The notes beneath the pieces were generated by a model. It was not told where the DNA came from. It worked only from the letters and a program-made list of their open reading frames with translations, and did no database searches. From Datnioides undecimradiatus (taxonomy: Eukaryota > Chordata > Actinopteri > Lobotiformes > Datnioididae), in contig WARS01000029.1 in the NCBI GenBank assembly GCA_008933995.1, forward strand, positions 18,413,131 to 18,477,130: 64,000 bases of DNA. Direction: 5' to 3'. Both the position numbers and the translations under genes were made by a program. This document shows positions 1-11,425 of this stretch, piece after piece. The first letter of the stretch is position 1. Each line of letters begins with the position of its first letter.

Positions 1-2522
1 CCAGGGCCTCCTTCACCATCTTGTAGCCATTAATGATAACAATCCTTCTACCGAAGAGACGGAGGCTGTAAATGTTTCCATATTTCTCTGAAAACTGAAC
101 ACAGCAGGGAGGAGTTTTGAGTGTTTCTGGGGGGGGGGTTGAAATTTAAAAAATATTGAGTTCAAGGCTATAACACACGTGCCATTGGTCAATGAGGGGG
201 TACTGTTTCATGTTTAACGTCTGGATTTTATGGCTGACTTTAAGAAATCAATTTAATTAACACTTTAATCATTTGCATTGTTGACACTGGTGGACAATGT
301 TAAAAAAGAGAGAAAAAAATGCCTCCAATGGTAGCTAAAACCTGATAAATGGTCTCTACCGTGTACAAGGACAGGTGATAAAACGCCTTTTTGGATACTC
401 CTCCAAAACACAATGAAGCAGTCTGGATGTCCTAAATATAAAGTTACAATTATCCTTTGTGCACTCCTCATATTTACTACCCTCTGGACACCCAAAAATG
501 TACAAGCACAAAAAAACTACTATTAAATTATCATACATCAATATTTTTCTCTGCTTTTCTTTTAAACAACTTCAAACTTGCTCAAAACTAGCAAAGAATC
601 AATCATTTTGGGGATTTTAACCCTTTAAATGCCAGTTTAATTATTTGAAATATTACATGATTTATTACAAAAAAATACTTTTCATATAATAAATAATAGG
701 GTGATGGGGCTTTAGTGGTAATTAGGGTCTTGGATATGTCAAAGATTAGCAACAAAACTGATTTGATTGCGTTAGTATTTTTTATGTAGTGGCAGATACT
801 CCCTCTGGACATCTTCGTGGCCAACAATGCCCCATTGACTTCCATTAAAACCACATTTTTTAATCTCACTGCCATTACAGTATAAAACCATGCGTTCTGT
901 AATATCAGTATTTAATTTTGAAGAAAAGTAGTGATATTTGACATTTTTACTGTATTCCACCAGATTCAACTGTTTTCCCATTGTAGGACGATGCATGAAA
1001 CTCTTGCCGGTCATATTATTATTATGTGACTACCAGGGGGCCCCAAGAGTGATTTGTTTGTGTGTGTGAAATAATTTTTAAATCAACATCTGATTTATCA
1101 GTGTGAACATTTATTGTGCAAACTGCAACCACTTTGAAAACATCAACAACAAAAGAGAACACAACAGAACATATCCAGGCTTCGAATATGTGATGCGTGT
1201 GTGTGTGTGTGTGTCTGAGAGAAACAGATAAATGGATTGAGAGAGGGTGTGTGTGTGTGTGTGTGTGTAGAGATTCACCTACTTACCTACTGATTAGTTG
1301 CAACAGTAAGAGGGTGTGTTGGCAATGCAGTACATTACCAAAGTGTATTGTAGTTCATAACATTTGGTGCAATGACTTGAAACTGTGGCGTTACACAACT
1401 TCTTTGGCTAAACATCCAGTTAAACATCCAGTTTTAGCCAGAGGTCAGTCAAACTGGTTGGATAAGACTTGATCCTGTGTAAATTAGGCCAAACTGTGGT
1501 TGTGTGGTTGAATTTGCTTTTTATGGATATCTGTGTTTGCAATGATCTGGTATTTTAGTTAATGATTTCCAACATTATTTCACAAGACAGAGAGATGTTT
1601 AATTATTTCAAAATGCAGAAATTGTTATCTCCATTATGGAAAAGTAATGGGTAACTTAATGCAGAGTTTTTGTCATTTGACATTTTATTTCACTGAATTG
1701 ATTCTAATTCTAATCGGATATAAGGCCTTGACTAGTGGTGGAGAAGGTATTCAGAACCTTTAATTCTATAAAAGTGTTTTCAGGTAAAAGACTTGGAAAA
1801 GTCACTGGCAGAGGAAGCATCAGGAAAAGTGCAGAGAATGCATAAAAATGCCTCTGTCACTGTTATAATATCATATATATCTTTAGATTATTATTTACTT
1901 TATTATTAGCTGATTGACTGTGTGCTTTGCTTGAGAAATATCGAAATAACTAACATCTTCACAATGTTGTCTTGTCCAACCACGAATCGCTTAAAAACTA
2001 AAGATAAACCACAATAATGTGAATTTTAAGTTGCTCAAACAGAACAAATGTATAGATTAATCTTTTAAGGTTAAAGTTATAACAAAACTACATATTTTAT
2101 CAACTCTTCACATGTTTTTTGTGCAAAACTTTGGATTTGTATAGAAACTAGCAGATAAATGGGGGTAATAAGCAGCTAAAGTAATTCCTTTGGATATATA
2201 ATTGCGAAGAACAGTAGAAACTTTCTGTATGAAGAAAGAAAAAAACTCAGGTAAAGCAAGAGTAACTCGAATAACTTGAATAAATGTGTTTATTTATTTC
2301 CACCACTTGCCTCGACATTACCTCTGAGAGCTGCAGGTGGAATCTTGGGGCTTCTATGCGATGCAGGTCACCAATGAAAGGAAGAGACCACGGCCCAGGA
2401 GGAAAGTTTTTCGGTGCTCTGTTCTTCAAAATATCAGCCAGTAACAGAAAAACACAGAGAAATATCAAAATACTGCGGACGTCCAGCCAGTCTAGGCCGA
2501 GCACTTTGAGTATCGCCTCCAT
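1..2522 (-). CDS. Cytochrome P450 family 2 gene, 5' part only (exons 1-2)
   Basis: The product would be a microsomal heme-thiolate mono-oxygenase. Exon 1 is 2322-2522 (67 codons, start codon at 2522-2520, donor at 2321). It has a hydrophobic N-terminal anchor followed by the proline-rich hinge NFPPGPW, typical of ER-bound CYP2 proteins. Exon 2 begins at 94 after a TTCAG acceptor and runs off the left edge; it reads [15 protein letters not shown]...GYKMVKEAL, the standard CYP2 exon 2. Intron 1 is 95-2321. The exon 1 phase (0) and exon 2 start match the three complete CYP2 genes to the right. The gene is transcribed away from the next CYP2 gene, with 691 bp between start codons. The subfamily is uncertain: the exon 1 sequence (FIGDLHRIE) is unlike the CYP2N/CYP2P-type neighbours. 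The heme-binding and I-helix regions are outside the window, so whether the gene is intact cannot be judged. Confidence 0.9.
1197..1268. repeat. Two neighbouring (TG)n microsatellites
   Basis: TG dinucleotide runs at about 1197-1214 and 1244-1268 are separated by a short unique piece. They create a spurious cysteine/valine-rich ORF on the plus strand. Confidence 0.9.
1732..2200. repeat. Diverged fish dispersed repeat (AGTAAAAGTA type)
   Basis: The start (AGTGGTGGAGAAGGTATTCAG, about 1734-1754), the following AAAAGT-rich part and the TTATTATT-rich part near 1890-1910 resemble a repeat that I know is very common in percomorph genomes. Fragments in the opposite orientation are seen at about 4075-4250 and 32185-32290. 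The element ends are not clear and no coding capacity is visible. The assignment is from memory of the consensus, not from a search. Confidence 0.4.
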
Positions 2523-3213
2523 TTGGTCGCCTATTTTTTTTTTTTTTTTAACCTTATCGAGCCTACTTTGTAATCAGTGTGCACACCGTTATCAATGAGC
2601 TCGGCCAGATAAATGAGTTGGTTTACAGGCGATCAAGATTAATAAGGATATTAAATTTCCGCTTTGCTTGCACAGCTTTTCAAAATAAAAGCCCCCCCAA
2701 ACACAAGCGCAAGCGTCTGCGCGTGAGTATGTGCGCTAATTTAAGTGACAATACAGTGTAGAAAAACTCTTTACAAGTAAATGTCTTGTAGTTATTGCAC
2801 TTAAGTAACGGCGAATTATCAAAGCATGTTCAATTATGTCAACACAAATCAACAATCAACAATCCGCCCTACAAATCAAGCACTTACTATGTATGTGTAT
2901 GCATCTTTGCATTTTTGAAATCTTATTTTGCTAACTGCATTGTTGATTCACTGGCAGATGATTTCCTCCACGTGTCCAATACATACAACATATTCAGGCT
3001 GTCAATAACTGAGAGACCTCAAGCTTGTTTATCCACCTCAGAGGTCCACCGAGGCCTCTGGTGTTATGTAACATTTCCTTGTTTGGACTTCTTTCTCCCC
3101 CGTCCAGTCTTCTCTTCTGCTCACCCCGATACTGTGAGAGACAACGCCATCCCCTCTGCAGGAGCAAACTGTGATTTTACAGAGAGTTTCTGTTTTTAAA
3201 AAACATCTTAATC
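2523..3213. promoter_or_regulatory. Shared intergenic region of a divergent CYP2 pair
   Basis: These 691 bp separate the start codons of two CYP2 genes transcribed in opposite directions. A T-rich run (about 2533-2550) lies just upstream of the leftward gene. Transcription start sites and 5'UTRs of both genes must lie in this interval unless there are undetected upstream exons. I saw no clear TATA box, and no specific receptor site that I would defend. Confidence 0.45.
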
Positions 3214-6200
3214 ATGATTTTCCAAACACTTTTCGGATATATGGACTTTACTGGCTGGCTGTTGCTCAGTTTTGTGGTGTTACTTTTGACTGATGTGGTC
3301 AGAAACTGGAGGCCTCACAGCTTTCCACCTGGACCCTGGGCTGTGCCTTTTCTGGGAAACATCTTTACAGGAGTTGACTTTAAAACAATGGACAAGGTGA
3401 GGCCAACAGCGAGGTCTGATTTTTGAAGAAGAGATCACCGGTGAAATGTTTTATATCTCGAGATAAGAAAGCTGGTTTTCTCATGATAACAGGTTAGCAC
3501 TTACAACTTACAACTTAGCACTTTAAGTATTTTATACATTTTTGCCATTTGTTCTAAGAATGTTTTATCTAGAGATTTAGGGTTATGTCAATTGTGGGTA
3601 ATTATTATAAGAGATATTCTCACATACTGTGGACAGCTTGTGTTATAGTCAAAACAATTCTCACTGGTGGGATGTTTAATGGTAAAATAAAGAACATGTC
3701 ATTAGAGATAAATGAGCAAGATAAATAAGCAGATTGAATCACAGTCTGATGCACTGGTCAGTAATAGTTAAATTACATTTTCAGCTTAAATTGGTTGTCA
3801 GATGTCATCAGTGTATGCTGGTATGACTCTCCTGATCTCAATGTTCACAGGATTTTCTTCTCCTCATGATAACAGGTTAATTATCAACTTCATCTCTAGG
3901 TGACAAGTCTCATGTCAGTGGGATAATAAAATAATTATGGTGTGATCTTGCAATAATGGCAAAAAATAATTCATTGCAAACACAGCAGCTCTTGGCTTCC
4001 TTACTATTTGATATCAGTAGTTAGGTATTTTAATTAAGCCAAAGTTTATTAAAGTTATAAAAAGGGTTGAAGTAATTAATGAACTTAGGTACAAATGTGA
4101 GGTACTTTACTGACATATTTCCATTTTATGCAACTTTAAACTTCTACTCCTCTACATCTCTGAGACAAATATTTTACCTTTTACTCCATTTCATTTGTCT
4201 TAAACCTTTAATTACTAGTTCCTTTTCACATTACTTTATGTAAAACAATATATCCAATAATTTGGAGATTTTGGATTTCAATGTTAAACTGAAGGATGAA
4301 ATGTTCCTTTAAGGGTTAAGGATATTCTCCTGCTCCTTTAGCTGGATATATTACTTAAGAGCCCTCTTCAATTAGCTGTAAAATGCATCATCACATAACT
4401 GAAAACACTTCACCAGCAACAGAGAGTGAGACAGGCTTCTGGCAGTGGTGTTTGTAAAGGGGAAGTTACTTCAAAGTTGGTCCAGTTTATGTAACTGTAC
4501 ACCCATTTTAAGCATTTCATCTGCCAGAAACTGCCTTTTCCTCCATGCAATATATAATCAATATACTGAATAAATACCAAACACCTTGCGGGACATTTTG
4601 TGATTTGTTCCTCAATGCAGCTCGCTCTGGAGTATGGCCCAGTGTTCAGCTTGAGGAGGGGCAGTGAGCGCGTGGTGTTTATCTCAGGATACAAGATGGT
4701 CAAAGAGGCTCTTGTGAACCAGGTGGACAGCTTTGTCGATCGGCCTGTTGTCCCTCTCTTCCACGTTGTCTTCAAGGGCCTTGGTGAGCATGAGAGAACA
4801 TGAATGTATTTCACTGTATCACAACATATGGTAATCTGAAACTATATGCAGCACTCTCAACCTGTTTGCGTTGCGAACAATTGACTGACGTGCCCACAGG
4901 CATAGCCCTGAGCAATGGTTACCTGTGGAGGAAGCAGAGGAAGTTTGCCAACGCTCACCTGCGTTACTTTGGAGAAGGCCAGAAGTCCCTGGAAAAATAC
5001 ATCGAGGTGGAGAGCAACTTTCTCTGTGACGCTATCAGAGATGAACAAGGCGAGTGGATCATAGAGAAAAGGAAAGTATCGCTGACAACAGGCTATCATC
5101 ACACCACCATTGTACAGATTGTGTGTGGAAAACAAAAACGGTGTCTCCAGGGGTCAGATCTTCACGGTATTTGATGAATTATCTGTTTCATATTCAGAAT
5201 TATAAATTGCAGGTATAAAGTAAGTAGGAAAGTAGTTTTTCAAGTGACCAACAGGTAAGTGCAGGTGAAAGGACACTATTAGTTTCAGTAGCAGGCTTAA
5301 ACAAACATTTGAACATTTGAAATGTGGACTTTTGACAATAAATAAATAAGAGATGGATAAAAGAAATGAGGTTAAAATGTTTGCAACATTTAAAACCCCA
5401 CAAATTCAAGTTTAAAACTACTTAATCACTTTGAAGGCCTAATATTTATAAAATTGTTGTTTAAGGCTCTTTAAGGATCTGCAGACACCCTGAATAAAGT
5501 GATGTTATATTTTTAAACGGATTTATTACCAAATTAATCATATTCCCAGGAAGACCATTCAATCCCCACTACATGTTAACACATGGAGTTAGTAACATCA
5601 TCTGCTCAGTTGTGTTCGGACATCGCTTTGAATACAGTGATGGAAGCTATCGCAAGATCCTGGAGTTGGATAATGAAGCCATTGTGCTCGCTGGCTCTGC
5701 TCAGACTCAGGTAATTCCTGATCCACCCCGACTAACATATTGTGATAAAGGAAACAAACAGGCTCTGTCACTGATCTCACAGTTTGTCTCGTCAATAGTT
5801 GTACGATGCCTTCCCCGGCTTGCTGCATTATCTGCCAGGACCTCATCAGACTGTCATCTCCAACTATGAGGAGATCATGGTTTTCCTGAAAAAGGAGGTA
5901 GAGAGGCACCAGGAGGAGTGGAACCCAGATGACCCTCGTGATTATATAGATGTATACCTGGCAGAGATGGAAAAGGTGAGATATTTCAATTATTTTTAGT
6001 AAAGTAAATGTGTTAGTTAATACTTCAAGTTTCAAACTCATAGTGAGTGGCCATTCATGTTGTTAGTAATCCCTGTTATTTGCCCGCTAAGAGGTCCTGA
6101 TGTCTCCTGTGAAAAAGGCTGAAAAATGTCAAAAACATCTCACGCACCAGTGCTTCTGTTGTTTTATTGTTTCATCAGTTTAGTGTCAAAAACTCTTTAA

Positions 6201-7975
6201 TACGTATTTTATAGCTCATTGATCATGCCATGAATCAGAGTCATGTCTAAAACGAGCAAGGCCAGATTACGTGGAGTTCTGGGGTCGTGTTTAAAAGGTA
6301 TTTTTCCATGTAAATGGTTTGTAAAACAATTAGCAGCAGTACTGACACACCAACCTCTCCAGCAGAGGCAGTCCCTCCTGCCTGGTCTGCTGCTGGTCCT
6401 CCCCCTCTTCCTCTGTAGCACCTCTTCAAATATGGTGTGTCTCTGGGCTAGACAGAACAGGCAGAGTGGACAGGCTGGGTGTTCACAGAGCATGCTGTGC
6501 CTTTACACGCACTGAGCACTTGTTCGCTTTGTTGTCCCACAGAAGGAGAGTACCCCTGAGAAGAGCAGCTGCAGGCTGGTCACGAGGCACTGTGACAGCC
6601 AAAGAGGTTGGGGTGCTTACTAAGGAAGTCAAAGTTCACAATCTGCTGCATCACCACCAGCCACAAACCAGCCATGAGAAAATATCAGACACAACCAGAT
6701 TATCCAGTCTTTATGCTTGATTCAAACTTCAAATTTAACATTTCCTATTATTTAAAACTCTGCCTGCAGCATTCTGCTTGCTCTCTGTGATGTTTCAACC
6801 AAAACATGGGGACCAGTTCTATTTTGTGAACATGCAATGGCATTTTGAGAATTCAAGGTGGTAAAATGTAACCTCAATATATTTGCCAGCGCTTTTTATT
6901 TAACAAAGTCCACAACAGTAATGAAAAACTAGGCCACGAGAGCATGGCTCAGTTTACAGCTTTATACAATAAGTGTGTCCTGCCGATGTACTCACAGAAA
7001 AAGGAGGATCCACAAGCTGGCTTCAACGTTGAGACCCTGCTGGTTTGCACCCTGGACCTGATCGAGGCTGGTACAGAAACAACGGCCACCACTTTACGCT
7101 GGGCCCTTGTGTACATGTTGCATTACCCAGAGATACAGGGTTAGTCCCTAATCAGTCACCCTGCGCACAGAGGCACTTGTAGATGGCTTAGTACTATTTC
7201 ATGTTCAATGAGCTGCCTGTTGTAGCTGCAACTATGCTTCCCCTTTCAGGGAAAGTCCAGGCAGAGATAGACAGAGTGATCGGACAGTCTCGCCAGCCCA
7301 ACCTGACCGACAGACCCAACCTGCCCTACACTGACGCAGTCATCCATGAGATCCAAAGGATGGCAAATATTGCTCCTTTGGGATTCCCCAAAATGGCCAG
7401 TAAAGACACCACACTAGGAGAGTACTTCATACCTAAGGTAAAGGACTATTACCAGGTGCGGGCAGGGATGACTATTAAGCTATAAAATGTGTAAAGTACT
7501 TCCACACAGCTGATTTTAACATCTCATGCGTCTTTTTCCAGGGCACAGCCATTAGTACAATGCTTGGGTCTGTGCTGTATGATAAGAATGAGTGGGCAAC
7601 CCCAGATATTCTCAATCCTGAGCATTTCCTGGATTCAAAGGGCCAGTTTTGCAAAAGAGATGCCTTCTTACCATTTTCAGCAGGTTTTTTTGTTTTCCTC
7701 TACTCTCAGTAATACTATTCAGCCTATGAGAACCGCCTCCAACACAGTATGAGTGAGGGATTTGCTAACCTGAAGCTATTGTTATCCTTTTCCTCACAGG
7801 TAAACGCATGTGTTTAGGGGAGCACCTGGCCAGAATGGAGCTATTCCTTTTCTTCACATGTCTCCTGCAACGTTTTACCTTCTCTCCAGTTCCTGGAGAG
7901 ATGCCCAGTTTGAAGGGTGTCCTAGGCTTTACCCATTCCCCTGAGGAGTTCAGGGTGATTGCTGTGCCACGCTGA
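3214..7975 (+). CDS. Cytochrome P450 family 2, CYP2P-like, complete nine-exon gene
   Basis: It encodes a 493-residue ER-anchored mono-oxygenase. Exons: 3214-3396, 4621-4783, 4900-5049, 5550-5710, 5799-5975, 6998-7139, 7250-7437, 7542-7683, 7800-7975; all phases agree. Visible elements are an N-terminal membrane anchor (about 10-28), the PPGP hinge (38-41), the I-helix oxygen-activation motif AGTET (302-306), the K-helix ExxR (E359-R362) and the heme loop FSAGKRMCLG (433-442) with thiolate ligand C440. The length is normal for CYP2 (about 490-500). Intron 3 uses a GC donor (5050-5051, AAG|GCGAGT); using it restores the family's GRPFNP junction, so the exon 3 end is well defined. Sequence style ([27 protein letters not shown]) suggests fish CYP2P, which is an inference. 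Fish CYP2P/2N and mammalian CYP2J enzymes act on fatty acids such as arachidonate, but this gene's substrate is unknown. No disabling change was seen. Confidence 0.95.
4075..4250. repeat. Dispersed repeat fragment in CYP2P-like intron 1
   Basis: The string GTACTTTACTGACATATTTCC followed by TTTTATGCAACTTTA, CTTCTACTCCTCTACATCTC and TTACTCCATTTCATTTGTC matches the remembered fish repeat that recurs at about 32185-32290. It is a diverged fragment without coding potential. Confidence 0.45.
5976..6997 (+). other. Intron 5 of the CYP2P-like gene
   Basis: This roughly 1-kb intron lies between exons 5 and 6. Several ORFs cross it on both strands, but none resembles a known family or has splice support. 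I see nothing else here. Confidence 0.6.
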
Positions 7976-9212
7976 CTTTCCTTCATGTTTCTCATCCCAG
8001 CCAAAGGCAAAGCATCAGCATGGCATGTCGATGATCTCCTGTATTTTTGCCTGCAAATAAGTGTGGCTGTGTTAAATCAAATCAGATTAACATCTCTTCG
8101 ACTTTAGAAGTGTTTTACACCACCATTACGTAGATTTTTAGGATATTGAATTAGGTAAAAACACCTGTGTGACAGCAGCTTTAAAGAATATTAGCAAATA
8201 ACATGTCACTGTTACAGTTAATTTACAGTTTGCTGTGCAACTATTATTATTATTGAAAATCCTTAAACAGACAAACCAGAAAAATGATTGCTCTACAATA
8301 TACTTGTGCAAGTTTAATATCTGTCACTGGTCTGACAAGGTTTTATCAAATAGAGCTCAGACAATTTAACAGCAGGGTCATTAACTTGTGACATTTATAA
8401 ACTGCTGATTCATCATGTTACATAATGTAATGAGCGAATAACACTGACTCTGTCTTGATCACGTTATATTAAGTTTTCATGTGTTTCATTATCATGATCA
8501 TGATATCTGGTGTGATAAACCCACATTACCTAACCACACAGAACCGGCAAGCAAATCAAAGCTCAGTGCAGATACAGCTCTATTAAACTCTATATCCAGC
8601 ACTGATTAAGTAAAAGAGGCTAAATATTTGTGTAGTATCTTTGGGAATCTTGTGCTTTTTCACTAAAGTAAGATATAAAAATTATGAAAACATTTAAAAG
8701 TAGCTTTTTTTCTTTTGTTGCTACTAAATGTGAAGTATAATCTCTTGTATGTATATTAATGTGTATCTTCATTTAAGACATACCTGGGTCTTTTTCACAG
8801 ATTTACCACCAAGACAAGGTATCATGAAACTATTTAACATGACAACTATGAAATGAAAATGAAACTATGATTTTGCATTTAACTGACATAGGAGTCATCA
8901 TTTTATCCATCAGTTCTGTTAAACCAAGGTTTAATTCTGTGCTTTAATCAATAAGTGATTTTAGTCACATCCCAGAGGTGTTTGTGTGCAAAACTTGAAT
9001 GATTGGGGTTTCGATGACGAGAGTTAGGAAATGTTTGTCATATTTCTTAATCATTAAAAAAAAAAAAACCTCTAACAAACAAAAGTGATTGTAACATAAT
9101 AAAATTTGAAAAATACACTTCTGCTTATCTGCTTAATGAGCATGATGCTAAATTTCTAAGTCATGTTGCAAAAGATACCTAAAAACATTAAACTTACATT
9201 TCAATTATTAGA
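7976..9212. other. Intergenic and 3'UTR DNA after the CYP2P-like gene
   Basis: This AT-rich, non-coding stretch includes the 3'UTR of the upstream gene. The only AATAAA that I noticed (9098-9103) is 1.1 kb past the stop codon, so the true 3' end is unresolved. No gene is seen. Confidence 0.5.
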
Positions 9213-9224
9213 GAGACTAAGACT
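9213..9224. repeat. Left target-site duplication of the LINE
   Basis: GAGACTAAGACT is identical to the copy right after the A-rich tail at 10931-10942. This is the expected signature of target-primed reverse transcription. Confidence 0.8.
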
Positions 9225-10930
9225 TTGAATTGAATTATTTTTTGGACAACATTCATATTCCCAGATTTCAGAAGCAATCAAAGGAGAATTAGAGGAAGAT
9301 GTAACTTTAGTGGAATTATCTATAGCCATTGACAGTATCAAAGGAGGGAAAACCCCTGGGCCGAATGGGATACCCATTGAGGTTTACAAAATGTCCAAAC
9401 ATAGACTGATGCTACCACTATTAGAAAGGTTTAAGGAATCTTTTTATAATGGAATCTTTTCAACATCCCTAAGAGGAGCACTTTGCTACCAAAACCGGGC
9501 AAACCAAATAATAAGTGCCCAATTAGTCTTTTAAATGTAGGAGGCTTGAGAAAAGATCAGAATGGTTTTGTCCAAGGTAGGCAAGGTTTCCATAATGTTT
9601 GGAGACTTCTAAATATACTATATGAGAAAAAAGGAACAGCAGATACAGCATTACTGTCATTAGATTTGTCATAGAGTAGAATGGCCCTATTTATTTGAGA
9701 TCCTTACATGCTTTGGTTTTGGAGAAAACTTAAATAAATGGATAAAACTACTCTAAACAGAACAATATGCTGAAAGTATGACTAACTGTAATATTTCCAA
9801 AACCATTAAGATACAAAGAGGATGCAGACAAGGAGATCCCTTATCTCCTCTGCTGTTTATTTTGGCTATAGAACCACTGGCAATAGCTGTAAGAACACAT
9901 CAAAACACAACAGGTATTTCAATTGGACAACAGGATCACCATCTGGCTCTATTTGCGGATGATGTAATAATATCTCTTAAAAATATTTTAAAAAATCTAT
10001 TCCCGAATTATTAGAACTCATTAATGTGTTTGGAAGAATCTCAGGCTAAACAAATCTAAATCATCAATAATGTTCCTAAATCAATCAGAAAGCAAAAGTC
10101 CTAATGAAATAGCCACTCAATTTAAAATTGTAAGCAGCAATTATGAACCATTAATGCAAGAAATCTCTGGATATTACTGGATAGGTGGACACCTATACCA
10201 ATTTCACTAATTGGCAAAATAAACGTCCTTAAGATGAACATACTGCCTAAACTATTATATTTGTTTCAAAACTCCTCTCCAGGAAACATAGACAGGGGAT
10301 TTAAATCTTGAACTACAAAGGGCCTGGGAAAAATAGGAGATTTTTACAACCTGCAAAAGGTGCTGATGACATTTGAAGAAATAGTTGACCCCTTAATCAC
10401 TTCTTTAAACACCTGCAGCTGAGAAGCTTCATCAGAACACAACAAAATCAAACACTATGCATTCCCTCAGTGACCACCATAGGAAAGCTAACGACCATGA
10501 ATTGCTTAGAGAGGGGCTTAATTCCCAAAGTATGTGTAAGTGCCTGGTATGGATGTACAGAGACATCTGCGGAGAGACTGGAGGCATGAAGAGAGGACCT
10601 ACATGAAGACATTTCAATGGAAGAGTGGGAGCAGGCATGTACTAAAGCACAACTGAGAACTACTAATACCCATCTGAAATTACTGCAATATAACTGGTTG
10701 ATGCAAACGTATATAACTCCAGAAAAACTCAACAGATATAATAGAGCCATAACTGATATATGTACCAAATGTGAGAAGGAAAAGAGTACACTTCTCTATA
10801 CAAAAAAACATCAACAACCTAATTTCAGCCAGTTTTGGTGGCTTGTTTTGAAATGTTTGTTCAATACATGCAATTGTGTTTACTTTGTTAAGTTGTGAAG
10901 ACAATAAAAAGAATGTTACTATAAAAAAAG
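9225..10930 (+). mobile_element. 5'-truncated, inactive L1-type LINE (reverse transcriptase remnant)
   Basis: Fragments of one reverse transcriptase lie in order on the plus strand: GGKTPGPNGIPIEVYK (about 9346-9390), a [13 protein letters not shown] segment (about 9570-9610), [22 protein letters not shown] (about 9814-9880) and the catalytic FADDV (about 9952-9966). The fragments are in different frames and interrupted by stops (for example near 9672), and there is an internal deletion where the block between GRQ and RGCRQGDP is shortened. The element is therefore dead. It ends in an A-rich tail (about 10902-10930). The 12-bp direct repeat GAGACTAAGACT at 9213-9224 and 10931-10942 looks like the target-site duplication. 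The endonuclease and ORF1 are absent, as expected from 5' truncation. The motif order and wording resemble fish L1-clade elements. It sits between two CYP2 genes and shares no sequence with them. Confidence 0.9.
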
Positions 10931-10942
10931 GAGACTAAGACT
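10931..10942. repeat. Right target-site duplication of the LINE
   Basis: This is a perfect 12-bp copy of 9213-9224, directly following the element's A-rich 3' tail. Confidence 0.8.
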
Positions 10943-11425
10943 CCTCCTTTGCTTTTCATTCATGTTCAACAGACCGTAGGACCAGTTAGACACCTTTTAT
11001 TCACTCTGCACTTTGTTGTGTTAACTTAATTCTGTTTACTCTACAAGAACACAATCAAAGGTCACTGGAAGATGGAAGGGGGGCCTACATATATTTTGTG
11101 CTGTAGGGCTGAGCTGAGATTGCCTTTGCTCTTGAGTGATTGCCGTATAATTTGCTGTAGTCAGGTGAAATAGATTTATTAATGTGTTGTTAGCAAAGCA
11201 TATTGTTAATCTAAAACTATTACCTCAGATTGTGAGAGCTTGTTTGTCAAAGGTAAAGTAGGTGTGTCGTTGGCTGCTTATGTAAGAACACAGTCATGTC
11301 CCCTTTGTACAGACTCGGAAATACTAATTAGTTCTATGGACCATGAAGGGGTAAAGCATAAGCAAGTACCATAAAACCACAGCGAGTCTGATCTTCCTCC
11401 AGCTGCTTGTTCAACACTCTTAACA
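10943..11425 (+). promoter_or_regulatory. Upstream region of the first CYP2N-like gene
   Basis: This non-coding stretch lies before the start codon at 11426. A TATA-like CATAAAAC lies at about 11370-11377, some 50 bp before the ATG, implying a short 5'UTR. No upstream ATG lies between it and the start codon. Confidence 0.4.

Larger units (their letters stand above)
95..2321 (-). other. Intron 1 of the leftmost CYP2 gene
   Basis: This 2.2-kb stretch carries no coding exon that I can recognise. It holds two TG microsatellites (about 1197-1214 and 1244-1268) and a diverged dispersed repeat from about 1732. The remainder is AT-rich and without recognisable features. Short ORFs in it are not supported by any family resemblance. 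Confidence 0.7.

Noticed and set aside
9310-10014. Reverse transcriptase ORFs as a possible host gene
   Set aside because: Frames are broken, motifs belong to one LINE, and the unit is bounded by a target-site duplication and an A-rich tail.
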